The position numbers and the translations under genes are program-made. This document shows, piece by piece, positions 25,048-34,172 of a stretch of DNA of 64,000 nucleotides (its first letter is position 1; each line of letters starts with the position of its first letter). The notes under the pieces are model-generated. The model searched no databases. It had not been told where the DNA came from and saw only the letters and a list, made by a program, of their open reading frames with translations. The stretch is from Alkalihalobacillus sp. TS-13 (GTDB taxonomy: Bacteria; Bacillota; Bacilli; Bacillales; Fictibacillaceae), in contig NZ_JAHKSI010000005.1 in NCBI RefSeq assembly GCF_019720915.1, positions 62,001-126,000 of the forward strand. Reading direction: 5' to 3'.

Positions 25048-26247
25048 CTAGTTCGTTTTCACTTTCCCGGCTGGTGCGTAGTTCAAGTGGCTTAAAGCGG
25101 CTTCGCCTAGTAGTTTTGCTGCAATCGGCATTGAACGCTCATCGATCATGAATTTCGGGTGATGATGAGGTGCAACATCCACTGCGTCAGGGTTTTTCGC
25201 ACCTACATAAGCAAAGCTACCAGGGACGTGCTCGAGGTAGTACGCGAAATCTTCCCCGCCCATCTGAGCAGTTTTTTCACTGACACGAAGGACACCTGGG
25301 AGACTTGAGGCAACCTTTTTCAAATGCTCTGTCGGTTCCTTATGGTTCACAAGAGCAGGATAGCCTCTTGTGTATGTGAACTCGTAGTCTGTTCCACTCG
25401 ACATACAGATTCCTTTGATCACTTCTTCCATCCGTGCTTCAATATTTCCACGCACACTTTCACTGAATGTACGTACGGTTCCTTTTAAAGAAGCACTATC
25501 CGCGATGACATTGAAGGCATTTTCAGCCACAAACGACCCGATTGAAACAACTGCGGACTCCAAAGGATCCACATTACGGCTTACAATCTGCTGGAGTGCG
25601 ACAACCAACTGCGAAGCTGCCAGTACTGAATCTTTTGTCTTGTGAGGCTGAGCACCGTGGCCGCCTCGGCCGATTATTTTTACATCGAATTGATCAGCAG
25701 CTGCCATGAACGGTCCTTCACGGTAATAGACTTCACCGACATTGTCCGTCGCCCATAAATGAACACCGTAAATGACATCGACACCATCCAAGCATCCGTC
25801 TTCAATCATCGTGACTGCTCCGCCAGGAACCAATTCCTCAGCATGCTGGTGGATGAGGACGACATTTCCCTCAAGTTCATCTTTCAACTGATTAAGAACT
25901 TTGGCAAGAACCAGTAATGTGGCCGTGTGACCATCGTGGCCGCAAGCGTGCATAACACCATCAACTTTGGAACGGAAGGGGAGATCTGTTTCCTCATGGA
26001 TAGGCAGTGCATCAAAGTCCGCACGCAATGCAACGGTTTTACCTGGCTTTTTCCCTTCAATCCTTGCAACGAGACCATTCCCGCCTACATTAGCTCGATA
26101 AGGAATCCCGAGTTCATCATAAAACTTCGCTATGTAAGCAGATGTATTCACCTCTTGGAAAGACAATTCTGGATTTTCATGGAGATAGCGGCGGATCTCA
26201 ACCATCTCATCGTAATGACGATCTACGAGTTCATAAAAGTGTTGCAT
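25048..26247 (-). CDS. yhaA: M20 family amidohydrolase YhaA
   Basis: This metal-dependent amidohydrolase of the M20D (aminoacylase/hippurate hydrolase) group is 399 aa with the start at 26247. Visible motifs are RADFDALPI, HACGHDGHT with metal-binding His and Asp, a catalytic HAEE segment, GRGGHGAQPH and the late GGEDFAYY. Such enzymes remove acyl groups from N-acyl amino acids or similar compounds in the cytoplasm. GAGGAGGAG precedes MQHFYELVD, so the longer in-frame extension upstream is rejected. Its position after ecsC, on the opposite strand, corresponds to yhaA in B. subtilis. Confidence 0.9.
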   Translation of the reverse strand: MQHFYELVDRHYDEMVEIRRYLHENPELSFQEVNTSAYIAKFYDELGIPYRANVGGNGLVARIEGKKPGKTVALRADFDALPIHEETDLPFRSKVDGVMHACGHDGHTATLLVLAKVLNQLKDELEGNVVLIHQHAEELVPGGAVTMIEDGCLDGVDVIYGVHLWATDNVGEVYYREGPFMAAADQFDVKIIGRGGHGAQPHKTKDSVLAASQLVVALQQIVSRNVDPLESAVVSIGSFVAENAFNVIADSASLKGTVRTFSESVRGNIEARMEEVIKGICMSSGTDYEFTYTRGYPALVNHKEPTEHLKKVASSLPGVLRVSEKTAQMGGEDFAYYLEHVPGSFAYVGAKNPDAVDVAPHHHPKFMIDERSMPIAAKLLGEAALSHLNYAPAGKVKTN

Positions 26248-26428
26248 GATACTCCTCCTCACCGGATTAATTGTATGAAAAATCAGTTTTTTACAGTATA
26301 GCACGATAACCATTAGTATGCAGGGTTGGAGGGGCCACTTATTTTTTCCATTACACTTTTTAGAAAGGCTCTGATTTTCTCATTTTCCAAACTCAAAAAC
26401 AACATTCTATGCGAAAACAGCCAAAAAC

Positions 26429-26461
26429 AAAAAGGACACTGCCCGAGGGGGCAATGTCCGA
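26429..26461 (-). terminator. terminator of the ferritin-like gene
   Basis: GGACATTGCCC and GGGCAGTGTCC form an 11-pair stem followed on the minus strand by TTTTTGTTTTT. Confidence 0.9.
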
Positions 26462-26484
26462 TTGCTAGGATCATTTCAAACTTA

Positions 26485-26919
26485 TTATGAGAGGCGCGGA
26501 TCACTTAATAGACGGTCCATCTCTTCCATATGATGTGTTTCATCAGCGATAAGATCCTCAAGCTTGACAACTAGTTCTGTCATGTTAAGATTTGCTGCTT
26601 GGTTTTTACGCTGTTCATAGCGATCGATTGTTTCTTTCTCGGCTCTACGTGCTTCTTTCAGCATTTCTTGGACATCCGTCAACTGCTTTACTTCAGCTGG
26701 CTTTGTTGTCGGAGTACCTCCTAATGTACTGATCTTCTCTGAGAGGTACATCGCATGACCTTGTTCATCTGAAATTTCACCTTCAAAGAAAGGTTTTAAA
26801 ACCTGACGATACATACCAGAAACGACAGCTGCATTGTATGTGTACATGATGACTGCAGCATATTCGTTTGCCAGGTCCTCATTTAGTCCATCAATAAGTT
26901 CTTGTAGTTCTTTATCCAT
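26485..26919 (-). CDS. ferritin-like domain protein
   Basis: This is a 144-residue all-helical protein of the ferritin-like superfamily. Metal-ligand patterns are visible: NEYAAV near residue 19, EISDEQGHA with Glu and His near 50-55, KEARRAEKETIDRYEQR near 90, and DETHHMEEMD near 126-135. This is the usual E...ExxH...E...ExxH order of a di-iron four-helix bundle. It may store iron or reduce peroxide; close relatives are annotated as bacterioferritin-like. A SigB-type promoter lies just upstream and is divergent from that of the DJ-1-like gene, suggesting general stress control. Confidence 0.8.
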   Translation of the reverse strand: MDKELQELIDGLNEDLANEYAAVIMYTYNAAVVSGMYRQVLKPFFEGEISDEQGHAMYLSEKISTLGGTPTTKPAEVKQLTDVQEMLKEARRAEKETIDRYEQRKNQAANLNMTELVVKLEDLIADETHHMEEMDRLLSDPRLS

Positions 26920-26971
26920 TAGTTGATCATCCTTTCTCTAAAATAATCCAACTTTCAGCTACGTGTATAAT

Positions 26972-26997
26972 GTACCCTTTGCCCCGTAATATTAAAC
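26972..26997 (-). promoter_or_regulatory. SigB-type promoter of the ferritin-like gene
   Basis: On the minus strand GTTTAA and GGGTAC are separated by 14 bases, a close fit to the general stress consensus GTTTAA-N12-15-GGGTAT. Confidence 0.65.
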
Positions 26998-27018
26998 TTG
27001 TTTTCAAAATTGTGGAAT

Positions 27019-27043
27019 GTTTAATCAGGACATTTTCGGGAAT
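27019..27043 (+). promoter_or_regulatory. SigB-type promoter of the DJ-1-like gene
   Basis: GTTTAA and GGGAAT are separated by 13 bases, about 40 bases before the start codon and only 21 bases from the opposing SigB-type promoter. Confidence 0.65.
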
Positions 27044-27083
27044 TAGAATTACTGTCAATGATTTGGAAAGGTTGTGAATACAA

Positions 27084-27611
27084 ATGAGTAAAATCGCAGT
27101 ATTAATGACCGACATGTTTGAGGATGTGGAGTATACAGACCCTGCACAAGCGTTTATTGATGATGGCCATGAGCTTACCGTCATCAGCACCGAAAAAAAG
27201 GAAGTGAATGGCAAGCAAGGAGATTTGTCTGTTCAAGTCGATAAAACGATCGATCAAGTTGATCCGGACGACTTTGACGCCCTTTTCATACCAGGAGGCT
27301 TTTCTCCTGATATCTTGAGAGCAGATGATCGTATCGTTGAGTTTACCGGGAAAGTGGTTTATCAACGTAAGCCTGTGTTTGCTATCTGCCATGGTCCCCA
27401 AATCCTTATCACAGCAAATGTATTAAATGGCCGCAGTGTGACTGGTTTCAAATCAATTCAAATGGATCTAAAGCATGCCGGAGCCAATGTTTTTGATGAG
27501 CCGGTAGTCGTATGCGACACCCTCGTAACAAGCAGACAACCAGATGACATTCCGGTATTTATAGAGCAATCGAAAAAAGTCTTGAAACAAGGAGTGGAAC
27601 AACATGTCTGA
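27084..27611 (+). CDS. DJ-1/PfpI family stress protein
   Basis: This 175-residue protein has the DJ-1/PfpI fold. The elbow nucleophile Cys lies in FAICHGPQ, with the acidic partner near the N-terminus in FEDVEYTDP, and FIPGGFSPD is conserved. B. subtilis YfkM and YraA are close relatives (general stress protein 18 type), and their genes are SigB-dependent. The family includes deglycases and chaperone-like proteins; the reaction here is not known. A SigB-type promoter lies upstream. The stop codon overlaps the start of the next gene by eight bases, so the two are coupled. Confidence 0.88.
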   Translation: MSKIAVLMTDMFEDVEYTDPAQAFIDDGHELTVISTEKKEVNGKQGDLSVQVDKTIDQVDPDDFDALFIPGGFSPDILRADDRIVEFTGKVVYQRKPVFAICHGPQILITANVLNGRSVTGFKSIQMDLKHAGANVFDEPVVVCDTLVTSRQPDDIPVFIEQSKKVLKQGVEQHV

Positions 27612-27939
27612 ACGAAATCATATGGTAGATAAAAATGAAAACTTGAATGAAAGTGAAGTACGTTCGACCGTTGACCGGGTTCCGGAGGAAGAACGTGATC
27701 AAATCCTACAGAACTTCGATGTCTTCAAAGAATATCTTGGAAAACGTGTACGAGTCGGTGAAAGGCTCGGGATGTCTGAAGAACAGTTGGCGAGAACAGC
27801 GGAAAAAGTCGCTGATTACCTGGCTGAAAATGAAGAACCGAGAAACCGTGAAGAGAAGTTACTCAAAGAACTTTGGAGTGTCGGGGATAATGAGCAGCAG
27901 CATATGCTTGCACACATGCTTGTGAGGATGGTTGAATAA
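27604..27939 (+). CDS. DUF3243 protein
   Basis: This 111-residue, very hydrophilic and probably helical protein has the DUF3243 pattern, including FDVFKEYLGKRVRVGERLGM and AEKVADYLAENEEPRN (YmfJ-type). No function is known. The ATG lies inside the end of the DJ-1-like gene, with an AAGGAGTGG SD, so it shares the SigB-type promoter. A terminator follows directly. The pairing with two stress genes suggests a general stress role for this paralogue. Confidence 0.8.
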   Translation: MSERNHMVDKNENLNESEVRSTVDRVPEEERDQILQNFDVFKEYLGKRVRVGERLGMSEEQLARTAEKVADYLAENEEPRNREEKLLKELWSVGDNEQQHMLAHMLVRMVE

Positions 27940-27944
27940 TAGAG

Positions 27945-27978
27945 AATGAAAAAGCAGCCTATGTGGGCTGCTTTTTTA
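27945..27978. terminator. terminator after DUF3243 gene
   Basis: AAAAGCAGCC and GGGCTGCTTTTTT form a short-loop hairpin usable from both sides. Confidence 0.85.
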
Positions 27979-28013
27979 GTTGAACTTGAAGGAAGTTGAA
28001 CAGTCATTGGACT

Positions 28014-28910
28014 TCAATAGGGGTATTCTCCAACTGCCATCTGAATATGACGGGGTAAAACCGTAATCGTTGAAGGAGTGCTATACTCCCGTTCTCCATC
28101 ACAATCGATTGTCTGTACCGGCGCCGTCTCGATAGAAATGGTGTCGGTTTGAAAATATAAGATGTCCTCACTGTTCGGTACATCGTTCATGACTTTTGCA
28201 CGAAGCATATCAAAAAAGGTTTGGAAGCGATTGGACTCGATGATCAGTACCTCAAGTTTTCCGTCCTCAATATCTGAACCAGGGAAAAATGCCCGGATCC
28301 CTCCTGTAAAGGGACCATTTCCTATCAAAACCATGGCGGCTTCCCCTTCAAAAGCACATTGGTCGGATTCGAGCTTCAAATTAAAAGTGTATTCTTGACT
28401 GAGCGATTGAAGCGTACTCAAATAGTAGGATAACCTGCCGAAATTCTCTTTCATTTTGGGATTGATATTTGTCGATACTTCAGTTATAAGACCGATTCCC
28501 CAAAAGTTCAGGAAGTATTGATGGTTGCATTTACCGACATCGATCCCTCTGAACTTTTGGATACACAGTTGTTCTGCTGCAATCAACGGGTCTTGAGACA
28601 ATCCAAGTGCCCTGGAAAAATCATTGCACGTCCCCCCGGGTATGATTCCGAACGCAGGACGGTTTTCCAGAGGACTTATCTCATTTATGAGTTCATAGAT
28701 TGTCCCGTCACCGCCTGCACCAATGATGAAATCTGCATCCTTCCCATATTCGTTTATGTATTGACCTGCGTCTCCAGTTTTATTGGTATGGAACACATTA
28801 ACGGTCGGGAAATGATGTTCGAACCTTGTGATGATCTGTTCCATCTGTTCATGAAGGCGTTCATTTCCGGCTTTAGGATTCACAATCAGGTCGACTCGAT
28901 TTATTTTCAA
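28014..28910 (-). CDS. diacylglycerol-kinase-like lipid kinase (YegS/BmrU family)
   Basis: This 298-residue soluble protein has the diacylglycerol kinase catalytic domain: IVNPKAGNER at the N-terminus, the nucleotide-binding GAGGDGTIYE, and IPGGTCNDFSRALG. The C-terminal beta-rich domain includes IGNGPFTGGIRAFFPGSDIEDG. It probably phosphorylates a lipid such as diacylglycerol. The start is a TTG preceded by GAAAGGGG. It is a paralogue type common in Bacillus (DagK, YtlR, BmrU); I cannot tell which it equals. It stands alone on the minus strand between two terminators. Confidence 0.85.
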   Translation of the reverse strand: MKINRVDLIVNPKAGNERLHEQMEQIITRFEHHFPTVNVFHTNKTGDAGQYINEYGKDADFIIGAGGDGTIYELINEISPLENRPAFGIIPGGTCNDFSRALGLSQDPLIAAEQLCIQKFRGIDVGKCNHQYFLNFWGIGLITEVSTNINPKMKENFGRLSYYLSTLQSLSQEYTFNLKLESDQCAFEGEAAMVLIGNGPFTGGIRAFFPGSDIEDGKLEVLIIESNRFQTFFDMLRAKVMNDVPNSEDILYFQTDTISIETAPVQTIDCDGEREYSTPSTITVLPRHIQMAVGEYPY

Positions 28911-28943
28911 AGTCCAAACCCCTTTCTTCCACGACCTAAAAGG

Positions 28944-28978
28944 TATTTTAAAAGGGGGAAGGTCACCCCCCTTTTACT
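28944..28978. terminator. terminator at the end of hmoB
   Basis: AAAAGGGGG and CCCCCCTTTT form a symmetrical stem ending at the hmoB stop codon. Confidence 0.75.
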
Positions 28979-29483
28979 GCGTTTCTATGATTCTGTATGA
29001 TTTGATGTATGGTTTGCCGGTGAACACCGTTTGTGGAAGGGCTTCACTTGTATCTTTTTGTCTGTGAGCTTTCTCGAAGGAGGTTGATTGCCTCCATGCT
29101 TCGAAATCACTTTCATCTTTCCACATGCTTGAGACGAGATAGGTTTCCGAATCTTTCGGCCGCAAAATGATAATCCCGGTACAGCCGGGCTCATGTTCGA
29201 CCTTTCCTGCACGTTGTTTGAATCGGTCCTCGAACAAGGGACGTCCTTCAGAAGACACAGGGATATTGTTGAAGACGATGTATTCCGCTCCTTCAAATCC
29301 GCCAGCTTCTTCAATCGCTTCATAGGATTGGCCGGATTCAAACAGGCTTTCCTTTTCCGTTTTATGTATAAGTGCCGTATCTTCAGCCCCTTCTAGCAGA
29401 TAGAAGCTGCCTTCTTCATCCTCAAATTTTTCTACAATGGTTTTCAAATAATCACTAGTACCATAGGTGATATGATAGTTCAT
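28974..29483 (-). CDS. hmoB: heme-degrading monooxygenase HmoB
   Basis: This 169-residue protein corresponds to HmoB (YhgC) of B. subtilis. It has an N-terminal half typical of this subgroup and a C-terminal antibiotic-biosynthesis-monooxygenase (ABM) ferredoxin-like domain. Conserved pieces are NNIPVSSEGRPLFEDRFK, RAGKVEHEPG and MWKDESDFEAWRQS, followed by the EKAHR His. HmoB opens the heme ring in the cytoplasm and releases iron. Its place beside pbpF and hemEHY matches B. subtilis, so heme synthesis and breakdown are encoded close together. A good SD precedes the ATG. Confidence 0.9.
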   Translation of the reverse strand: MNYHITYGTSDYLKTIVEKFEDEEGSFYLLEGAEDTALIHKTEKESLFESGQSYEAIEEAGGFEGAEYIVFNNIPVSSEGRPLFEDRFKQRAGKVEHEPGCTGIIILRPKDSETYLVSSMWKDESDFEAWRQSTSFEKAHRQKDTSEALPQTVFTGKPYIKSYRIIETQ

Positions 29484-29653
29484 CGATTGATCTTCCTTTC
29501 TCTATTCCGTTTTTAGTATACACAAAAAGGGATTTATTCATGATTTACCCTTACAAGTGAAATACTAAACGAAACAAAAGTATGGAAAGACGAGTAAATA
29601 TTGAGTAAAGTGGTAAAAGTATCTTACCTATCCCTTTAAGGAGTTGATGCGTT

Positions 29654-31789
29654 GTGTTAAAAAAAGCAACGCGCATATCGCTTTGGGCAATGGCGGTCAT
29701 CCTTTGTTCCTTGCTCGTTTATGTAGCGATTGTGTTTGCCGGTAACTATGTGATTGATGAAAAAGACCTTGTGATGAGTTCAGCTTCCACCCTCGTCGAT
29801 GAAGACGGGAACACGATCACGAGACTTTATGATCAAAACCGTGATCTTATTAAGATTGAAGACGTTCCTAAGCATGTACAGGAAGCGTTCATCGCAGTCG
29901 AGGACAGGCGTTTCTATGAACATCCTGGAATCGATTTTCAAGCGATCAGTCGTGCCTTGTATAAGGATATTTTATCTGGCAGCACGGTGGAGGGCGGCAG
30001 TACAATCACCCAACAGCTTGCGAAGAATATCTTTCTATCCCATGAAAAAACGCTGTTGAGGAAAACGAAAGAAGCAACGATTGCCATTAACTTGGAGCGA
30101 AAATATACGAAAAAGAAAATTCTCGAAATGTATTTGAATCAGATTTATTTCGGTCATGGAGCATACGGAATACAGGCAGCTTCAAAGCTGTTTTTCAATA
30201 AAGATGTTAGTGAATTGACCTTGGAAGAAGGTGCTTTGTTAGCGGGACTTCCGAAGGCGCCGAATGGGTATTCACCGATTGCCCATCCAGAAAAAAGCAA
30301 GAATAGAAGAGACACAGTGCTTTCCCTGATGGAGAGGCTTGATTACATTACAGCTGAAGAAGCGGTAAGGGCTCAAGGAAAGACAGTTGCGCTTGATGTG
30401 TCGCGTATCGAGAAAGACCCAGCATACCTGACTTATATTGATATGGTTTTAAAAGAAGTGAAGGAAAAATATGCGCTGTCGACGACTGAAGTATTACAGG
30501 GCGGGTATAAGATCGTCGTTCCGATGAGCCCTGAAGCTCAGCAGGCGTCCTATAACGCGATGCAAGAGGATAAATATTTCAGAGGTTCAGACCTGAAGGA
30601 ATCACCTCAGGGCGCGTTTGTTCTTATGGATTCACATACCGGTGGAGTAATGGCTGTCCAGGGTGGACGTAATTACGTTGCGCAAGGTTTCAATCGTGTG
30701 AATGCCAGACGTCAGCCAGGCTCGACGTTCAAGCCGTTGGCGGTGTATGGACCTGCGATGGAAACAAATGATTGGGAACCCTATTCATTATTGAAAGATG
30801 AACCTTTGAAATACAACGGGTATGAACCTGAAAATTATGATGATAAGTATCAAGGTTCCGTCTCAATGTATAAGGCAATCGAGGACTCCTTGAATGCTCC
30901 TGCAGTCTGGCTTTTAAATGAAATTGGACTAACAAAATCCTTGAAGTACATTCAGGAGATGGGAATGGACGTTGAGGAGCGGAAACTCGGTGTTGCATTA
31001 GGCGGTTTGGATGAAGGTGTCACTCCTTTACAAATCACCAGAGGGTTTTCAGCCTTCGCCAATGGTGGAGAAATGGTTGAACCGTTTTTCGTAAAAGAAA
31101 TCTACGATCGTGATGGCAAATTGATCGGGAAAGCGGAGGTTGAGACGAAAAAAGTCTTTTCAAAGCAGAATGCATGGTTCATGACGAAAATGTTAGAGTC
31201 AGTTATTAAAGAAGGAACCGGAAAGAGAGGGCATGTAAACACTTCTCTTGCTGGCAAAACTGGAACGACAACATTGGAGGAAGTCGAAGGCGGGAATAAG
31301 GATCTCTGGTTTACAGGCTATACGCCAAATGCAGTCGGGGCTGTATGGATCGGTTACGATCGGACGACCAAAGATCGATACATGACGGGGACGAGCTCAG
31401 ACGCAACCCTCATGTTCAAAAACATTATCAATGAAATCCCGGACCAAAAGAACATGACATTTGAAAAACCAAAAGGAGTCAAAGATCTGGAACCACCGAT
31501 CGAATTGATCGAAGTGGACGATCTTAGCGCCCAATACGCATTCGGGCGTTTCGGTGTCCCAGGCATCCAACTGAACTGGACACCGTCGGATGATAAGCGA
31601 CTCATGTATAAAATCTATATGCACACTGATCAAGGGGCAGTGAAGATCGATACGGTAGAAGGCAAAGGCTCTTACACAGTTGTCTCACCAAAGCTCTTCA
31701 CCTTCCCGGACTTCTTCATCGTTCCATACGACCCACTAACAAAACAAGATGGAGAACCATCCAACACCGTTTCATCATCCATATTCTAA
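29654..31789 (+). CDS. pbpF: class A penicillin-binding protein PbpF
   Basis: This 711-residue bifunctional peptidoglycan synthase has an N-terminal membrane anchor (residues 10-30) and a glycosyltransferase family 51 domain with EDRRFYEHPGIDF, GGSTITQQLAKN and KILEMYLNQIYFG. The transpeptidase domain carries the nucleophile Ser in RQPGSTFKP, SLNAPA and KTGTT. The length matches B. subtilis PbpF, which is transcribed in the forespore. The likely start is the GTG at 29654, ten bases after AAGGAG. Position between hmoB and the hem genes also matches, although a chemoreceptor and a membrane protein are inserted before hemE here. Confidence 0.93.
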   Translation: MLKKATRISLWAMAVILCSLLVYVAIVFAGNYVIDEKDLVMSSASTLVDEDGNTITRLYDQNRDLIKIEDVPKHVQEAFIAVEDRRFYEHPGIDFQAISRALYKDILSGSTVEGGSTITQQLAKNIFLSHEKTLLRKTKEATIAINLERKYTKKKILEMYLNQIYFGHGAYGIQAASKLFFNKDVSELTLEEGALLAGLPKAPNGYSPIAHPEKSKNRRDTVLSLMERLDYITAEEAVRAQGKTVALDVSRIEKDPAYLTYIDMVLKEVKEKYALSTTEVLQGGYKIVVPMSPEAQQASYNAMQEDKYFRGSDLKESPQGAFVLMDSHTGGVMAVQGGRNYVAQGFNRVNARRQPGSTFKPLAVYGPAMETNDWEPYSLLKDEPLKYNGYEPENYDDKYQGSVSMYKAIEDSLNAPAVWLLNEIGLTKSLKYIQEMGMDVEERKLGVALGGLDEGVTPLQITRGFSAFANGGEMVEPFFVKEIYDRDGKLIGKAEVETKKVFSKQNAWFMTKMLESVIKEGTGKRGHVNTSLAGKTGTTTLEEVEGGNKDLWFTGYTPNAVGAVWIGYDRTTKDRYMTGTSSDATLMFKNIINEIPDQKNMTFEKPKGVKDLEPPIELIEVDDLSAQYAFGRFGVPGIQLNWTPSDDKRLMYKIYMHTDQGAVKIDTVEGKGSYTVVSPKLFTFPDFFIVPYDPLTKQDGEPSNTVSSSIF

Positions 31790-31791
31790 AA

Positions 31792-31833
31792 GGCAAGCTT
31801 CACCGCCAATGCGCAGTGAAGCTTTCTTTTTGT
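31792..31833 (+). terminator. terminator after pbpF
   Basis: AAGCTTCAC and GTGAAGCTT form a nine-pair stem followed by TCTTTTT. Confidence 0.85.
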
Positions 31834-31845
31834 GTCATTCTTTCC

Positions 31846-31905
31846 GTGCCAGGCACCGAATCAAAGTCCTTCTCCCCCAACGGTTCTCAGATGGTGCCTG
31901 GCACC
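31846..31905. repeat. paired GTGCCAGGCACC palindromes
   Basis: GTGCCAGGCACC (31846-31857) and GGTGCCTGGCACC (31893-31905) are each self-complementary and also pair with each other across 35 bases. They lie between the pbpF terminator and the chemoreceptor promoter. A related GTGCCTGGTGC occurs near 48934. Confidence 0.7.
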
Positions 31906-31943
31906 TCAGGAAAAAATAGGAAATTAGGCTTAAGGTTTCAATG

Positions 31944-31970
31944 TAAAGATTAAGTGGGTTTAGTCGATAA
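31944..31970 (+). promoter_or_regulatory. SigD-type promoter of the chemoreceptor
   Basis: TAAA (31944-31947), 15 bases, then GTCGATAA (31963-31970) fits the motility sigma factor consensus TAAA-N15-GCCGATAT. It lies about 45 bases before the start codon. Confidence 0.75.
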
Positions 31971-32014
31971 AAAGGTGGACAATCTTTATAACTGACCGAG
32001 GGGGATAGGGAAAT

Positions 32015-34033
32015 ATGTTCAAGAAATTACAAAGCAAGCTTATGCTTGTAATGGCTCTTATTTTATCTATATCTTTGCTATCTGTAGCTTTTCTTACATA
32101 TGATCGTGTAAGCGGAACGATGGAGAATAATGTCGAAGCTCAGACACAGGCGAAAGTGGATCAGATGTCCAACCACATCAGTCTTTATTTAACCAGTATC
32201 GAACAATCGATGGAAAGGTACAGTCAAGATGAAAGGGTCATTTCAGCTCTGAAGTCTTCTAATGACGGTTCAGATAATGAACAAGCGGCATGGGAGACCG
32301 TCAAACGGGATTTCGATCAATATTTAGGAATGAATGAAAATATCGCATACCTATACATAGCAAGTGAAAGCAAGAAAATGAAAATCACTCCAAAAATCGA
32401 CCTTCCGGATGATTATGATCCGACGTCAAGACCTTGGTACGAAAATGCACTTGAAGACACTTCAAAAGTGATTTGGACAGACCCGTATGAGGATGCTGCA
32501 ACAGGTGACTATGTTTTGACCTCTGCAAAAATTGTAAAGGATCCGAGTTCAGGAAATGTCCTCGGTGCGGTAGCTATGGATATGAACCTTCAAAATCTAG
32601 CAAATGTCGTTTCGAATACCAAACTCGACTATGACGGCTACCCGTTCCTTTTTGATAAATCCGGACTGGCAATGGTCCATCCAGATTCAAAAGGAAAGAA
32701 TCTTCTAGAAAATAAGGATTATGTAAAAGAGATGTTTACTTCAAAGAAGAATACGGTTGAAGATCAGGAAGGGGATCGGTTCGTCAATTTCAGCACCATC
32801 GAATTGACAGGATGGAAGGTCGGGACTTCCACACCGGAAGCTGCATTGACGAAGGAAGCAGGAGCAATCCGCAATACAATTTTGTTCATAGCTCTGATCA
32901 TCATTTTAGTATCAATCGCAGCTAGTTATTTTGTGGCTAAAAGTATAACGAGACCAGTACGCAGCTTACGGGATGAATTGAATAAGGTGGAATCGGGTGA
33001 TTTGACAGTCAAGGTACAAAATGACAGCCAAGATGAATTAGGTGATCTGACCAGGCATTTCAACTCGATGATTGATAGAATGCGTGAATTGATCAAAGCT
33101 GTTAAAACCTCTTCCTATCAGGTAACGGAATCAGCTGAAGGACTCAGTGCTGTAGCTGAAGAAACCATCGCTTCAAATGAAGAAGTGACCCGGGCTGTAA
33201 CTGATATTGCAAAAGGTTCATCCCAGCAAGCCTCTGATGTCGAATCGACACACTTACGAGCGGTAAACTTATCAGATGATATTGAAAAAATCAACGAGCA
33301 GGTCAATTCCATGATGAATATATCTGAAAATGCAGAGGTAGCAAGCAAAAACGGTATTGATCAGATCAAGACTCTGCGCATGAAAAATGATGAATCTAAT
33401 CACGTATTGACAGCAGTCGAAACGGTCATCAATGATTTGAATAATAAAGTAAAAGAAGTAGAAGAAGTCATTGCCACCATTACAGAAATCTCTGAGAAAA
33501 CAAACCTATTGGCCTTGAATGCTGGAATAGAAGCAGCAAGAGCAGGGGAAAGCGGAAAGGGTTTTGCTGTTGTCGCGAATGAAGTACGGAAGCTGGCGGA
33601 ACAATCATCAGTGGCAACCGAACGCGTAAAAACCATTCTGAAAGGGATTGAGACTGAATCCAAGCGTGTTGGAAAGGAAATGAATCAGACAAAGGTTATT
33701 TCTGGAGAGCAAAGTAAAGTTGTTGAAGGTACCGAAGAAGCCTTTACTTTATTAGGGGAGTCGCTTGGTCAAATGCTCGAATTCATTTCTGAGATTGGAA
33801 ATGACGTCAAGAATTTGAACGAGCACAAAGAATCAGTAATGGAAGCAATCCAGAACATATCAGCCGTAGCTCAACAGGCAGCTGCATCATCAGAAGAGGT
33901 GAGTGCTTCCACAGATGAACAACAACGTGCACTCAATACGGTCGGGGAGTCGGCAGAAGCATTAAATGCCGCAAGTGGTGAACTCATTGAGTTGATCAAA
34001 CAATTCAAAGTAGAACAAGAGCAAAATAATTAA
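32015..34033 (+). CDS. methyl-accepting chemotaxis protein with extracellular Cache domain
   Basis: This is a 672-residue transmembrane chemoreceptor of the McpA/McpB/TlpA type. It has TM1 at about residues 8-30, an extracellular double-Cache sensor (with [11 protein letters not shown] and [16 protein letters not shown]), TM2 at about 287-308, and a HAMP domain. A long methyl-accepting coiled coil follows, with the conserved hairpin tip [20 protein letters not shown]. The Cache type often binds amino acids or other small organic ligands; the ligand here is unknown. The gene stands alone with a SigD-type promoter and a terminator, as usual for Bacillus receptors. Confidence 0.95.
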   Translation: MFKKLQSKLMLVMALILSISLLSVAFLTYDRVSGTMENNVEAQTQAKVDQMSNHISLYLTSIEQSMERYSQDERVISALKSSNDGSDNEQAAWETVKRDFDQYLGMNENIAYLYIASESKKMKITPKIDLPDDYDPTSRPWYENALEDTSKVIWTDPYEDAATGDYVLTSAKIVKDPSSGNVLGAVAMDMNLQNLANVVSNTKLDYDGYPFLFDKSGLAMVHPDSKGKNLLENKDYVKEMFTSKKNTVEDQEGDRFVNFSTIELTGWKVGTSTPEAALTKEAGAIRNTILFIALIIILVSIAASYFVAKSITRPVRSLRDELNKVESGDLTVKVQNDSQDELGDLTRHFNSMIDRMRELIKAVKTSSYQVTESAEGLSAVAEETIASNEEVTRAVTDIAKGSSQQASDVESTHLRAVNLSDDIEKINEQVNSMMNISENAEVASKNGIDQIKTLRMKNDESNHVLTAVETVINDLNNKVKEVEEVIATITEISEKTNLLALNAGIEAARAGESGKGFAVVANEVRKLAEQSSVATERVKTILKGIETESKRVGKEMNQTKVISGEQSKVVEGTEEAFTLLGESLGQMLEFISEIGNDVKNLNEHKESVMEAIQNISAVAQQAAASSEEVSASTDEQQRALNTVGESAEALNAASGELIELIKQFKVEQEQNN

Positions 34034-34039
34034 AATGAT

Positions 34040-34073
34040 TTGGCTGACTCTTTTATAGAGCAGCCTTTTTTTA
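34040..34073 (+). terminator. terminator after the chemoreceptor
   Basis: GGCTGACTC and GAGCAGCC form a stem followed by TTTTTTTA. Confidence 0.8.
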
Positions 34074-34105
34074 TTCGAAATTCACCTTAAAAGTTAATAT
34101 AGTCA

Positions 34106-34142
34106 AAAAAAGCCCGGGTATCATTGCCTGATTCCCGGGAAT
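34106..34142 (-). terminator. terminator of the minus-strand membrane protein
   Basis: CCCGGGAATCAGGCAATGAT leads into a CCCGGGC arm; on the minus strand the hairpin is followed by TTTTTTT. Confidence 0.75.
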
Positions 34143-34172
34143 GCCTCTTGTATTTTCTTTCAAACCAAACCA

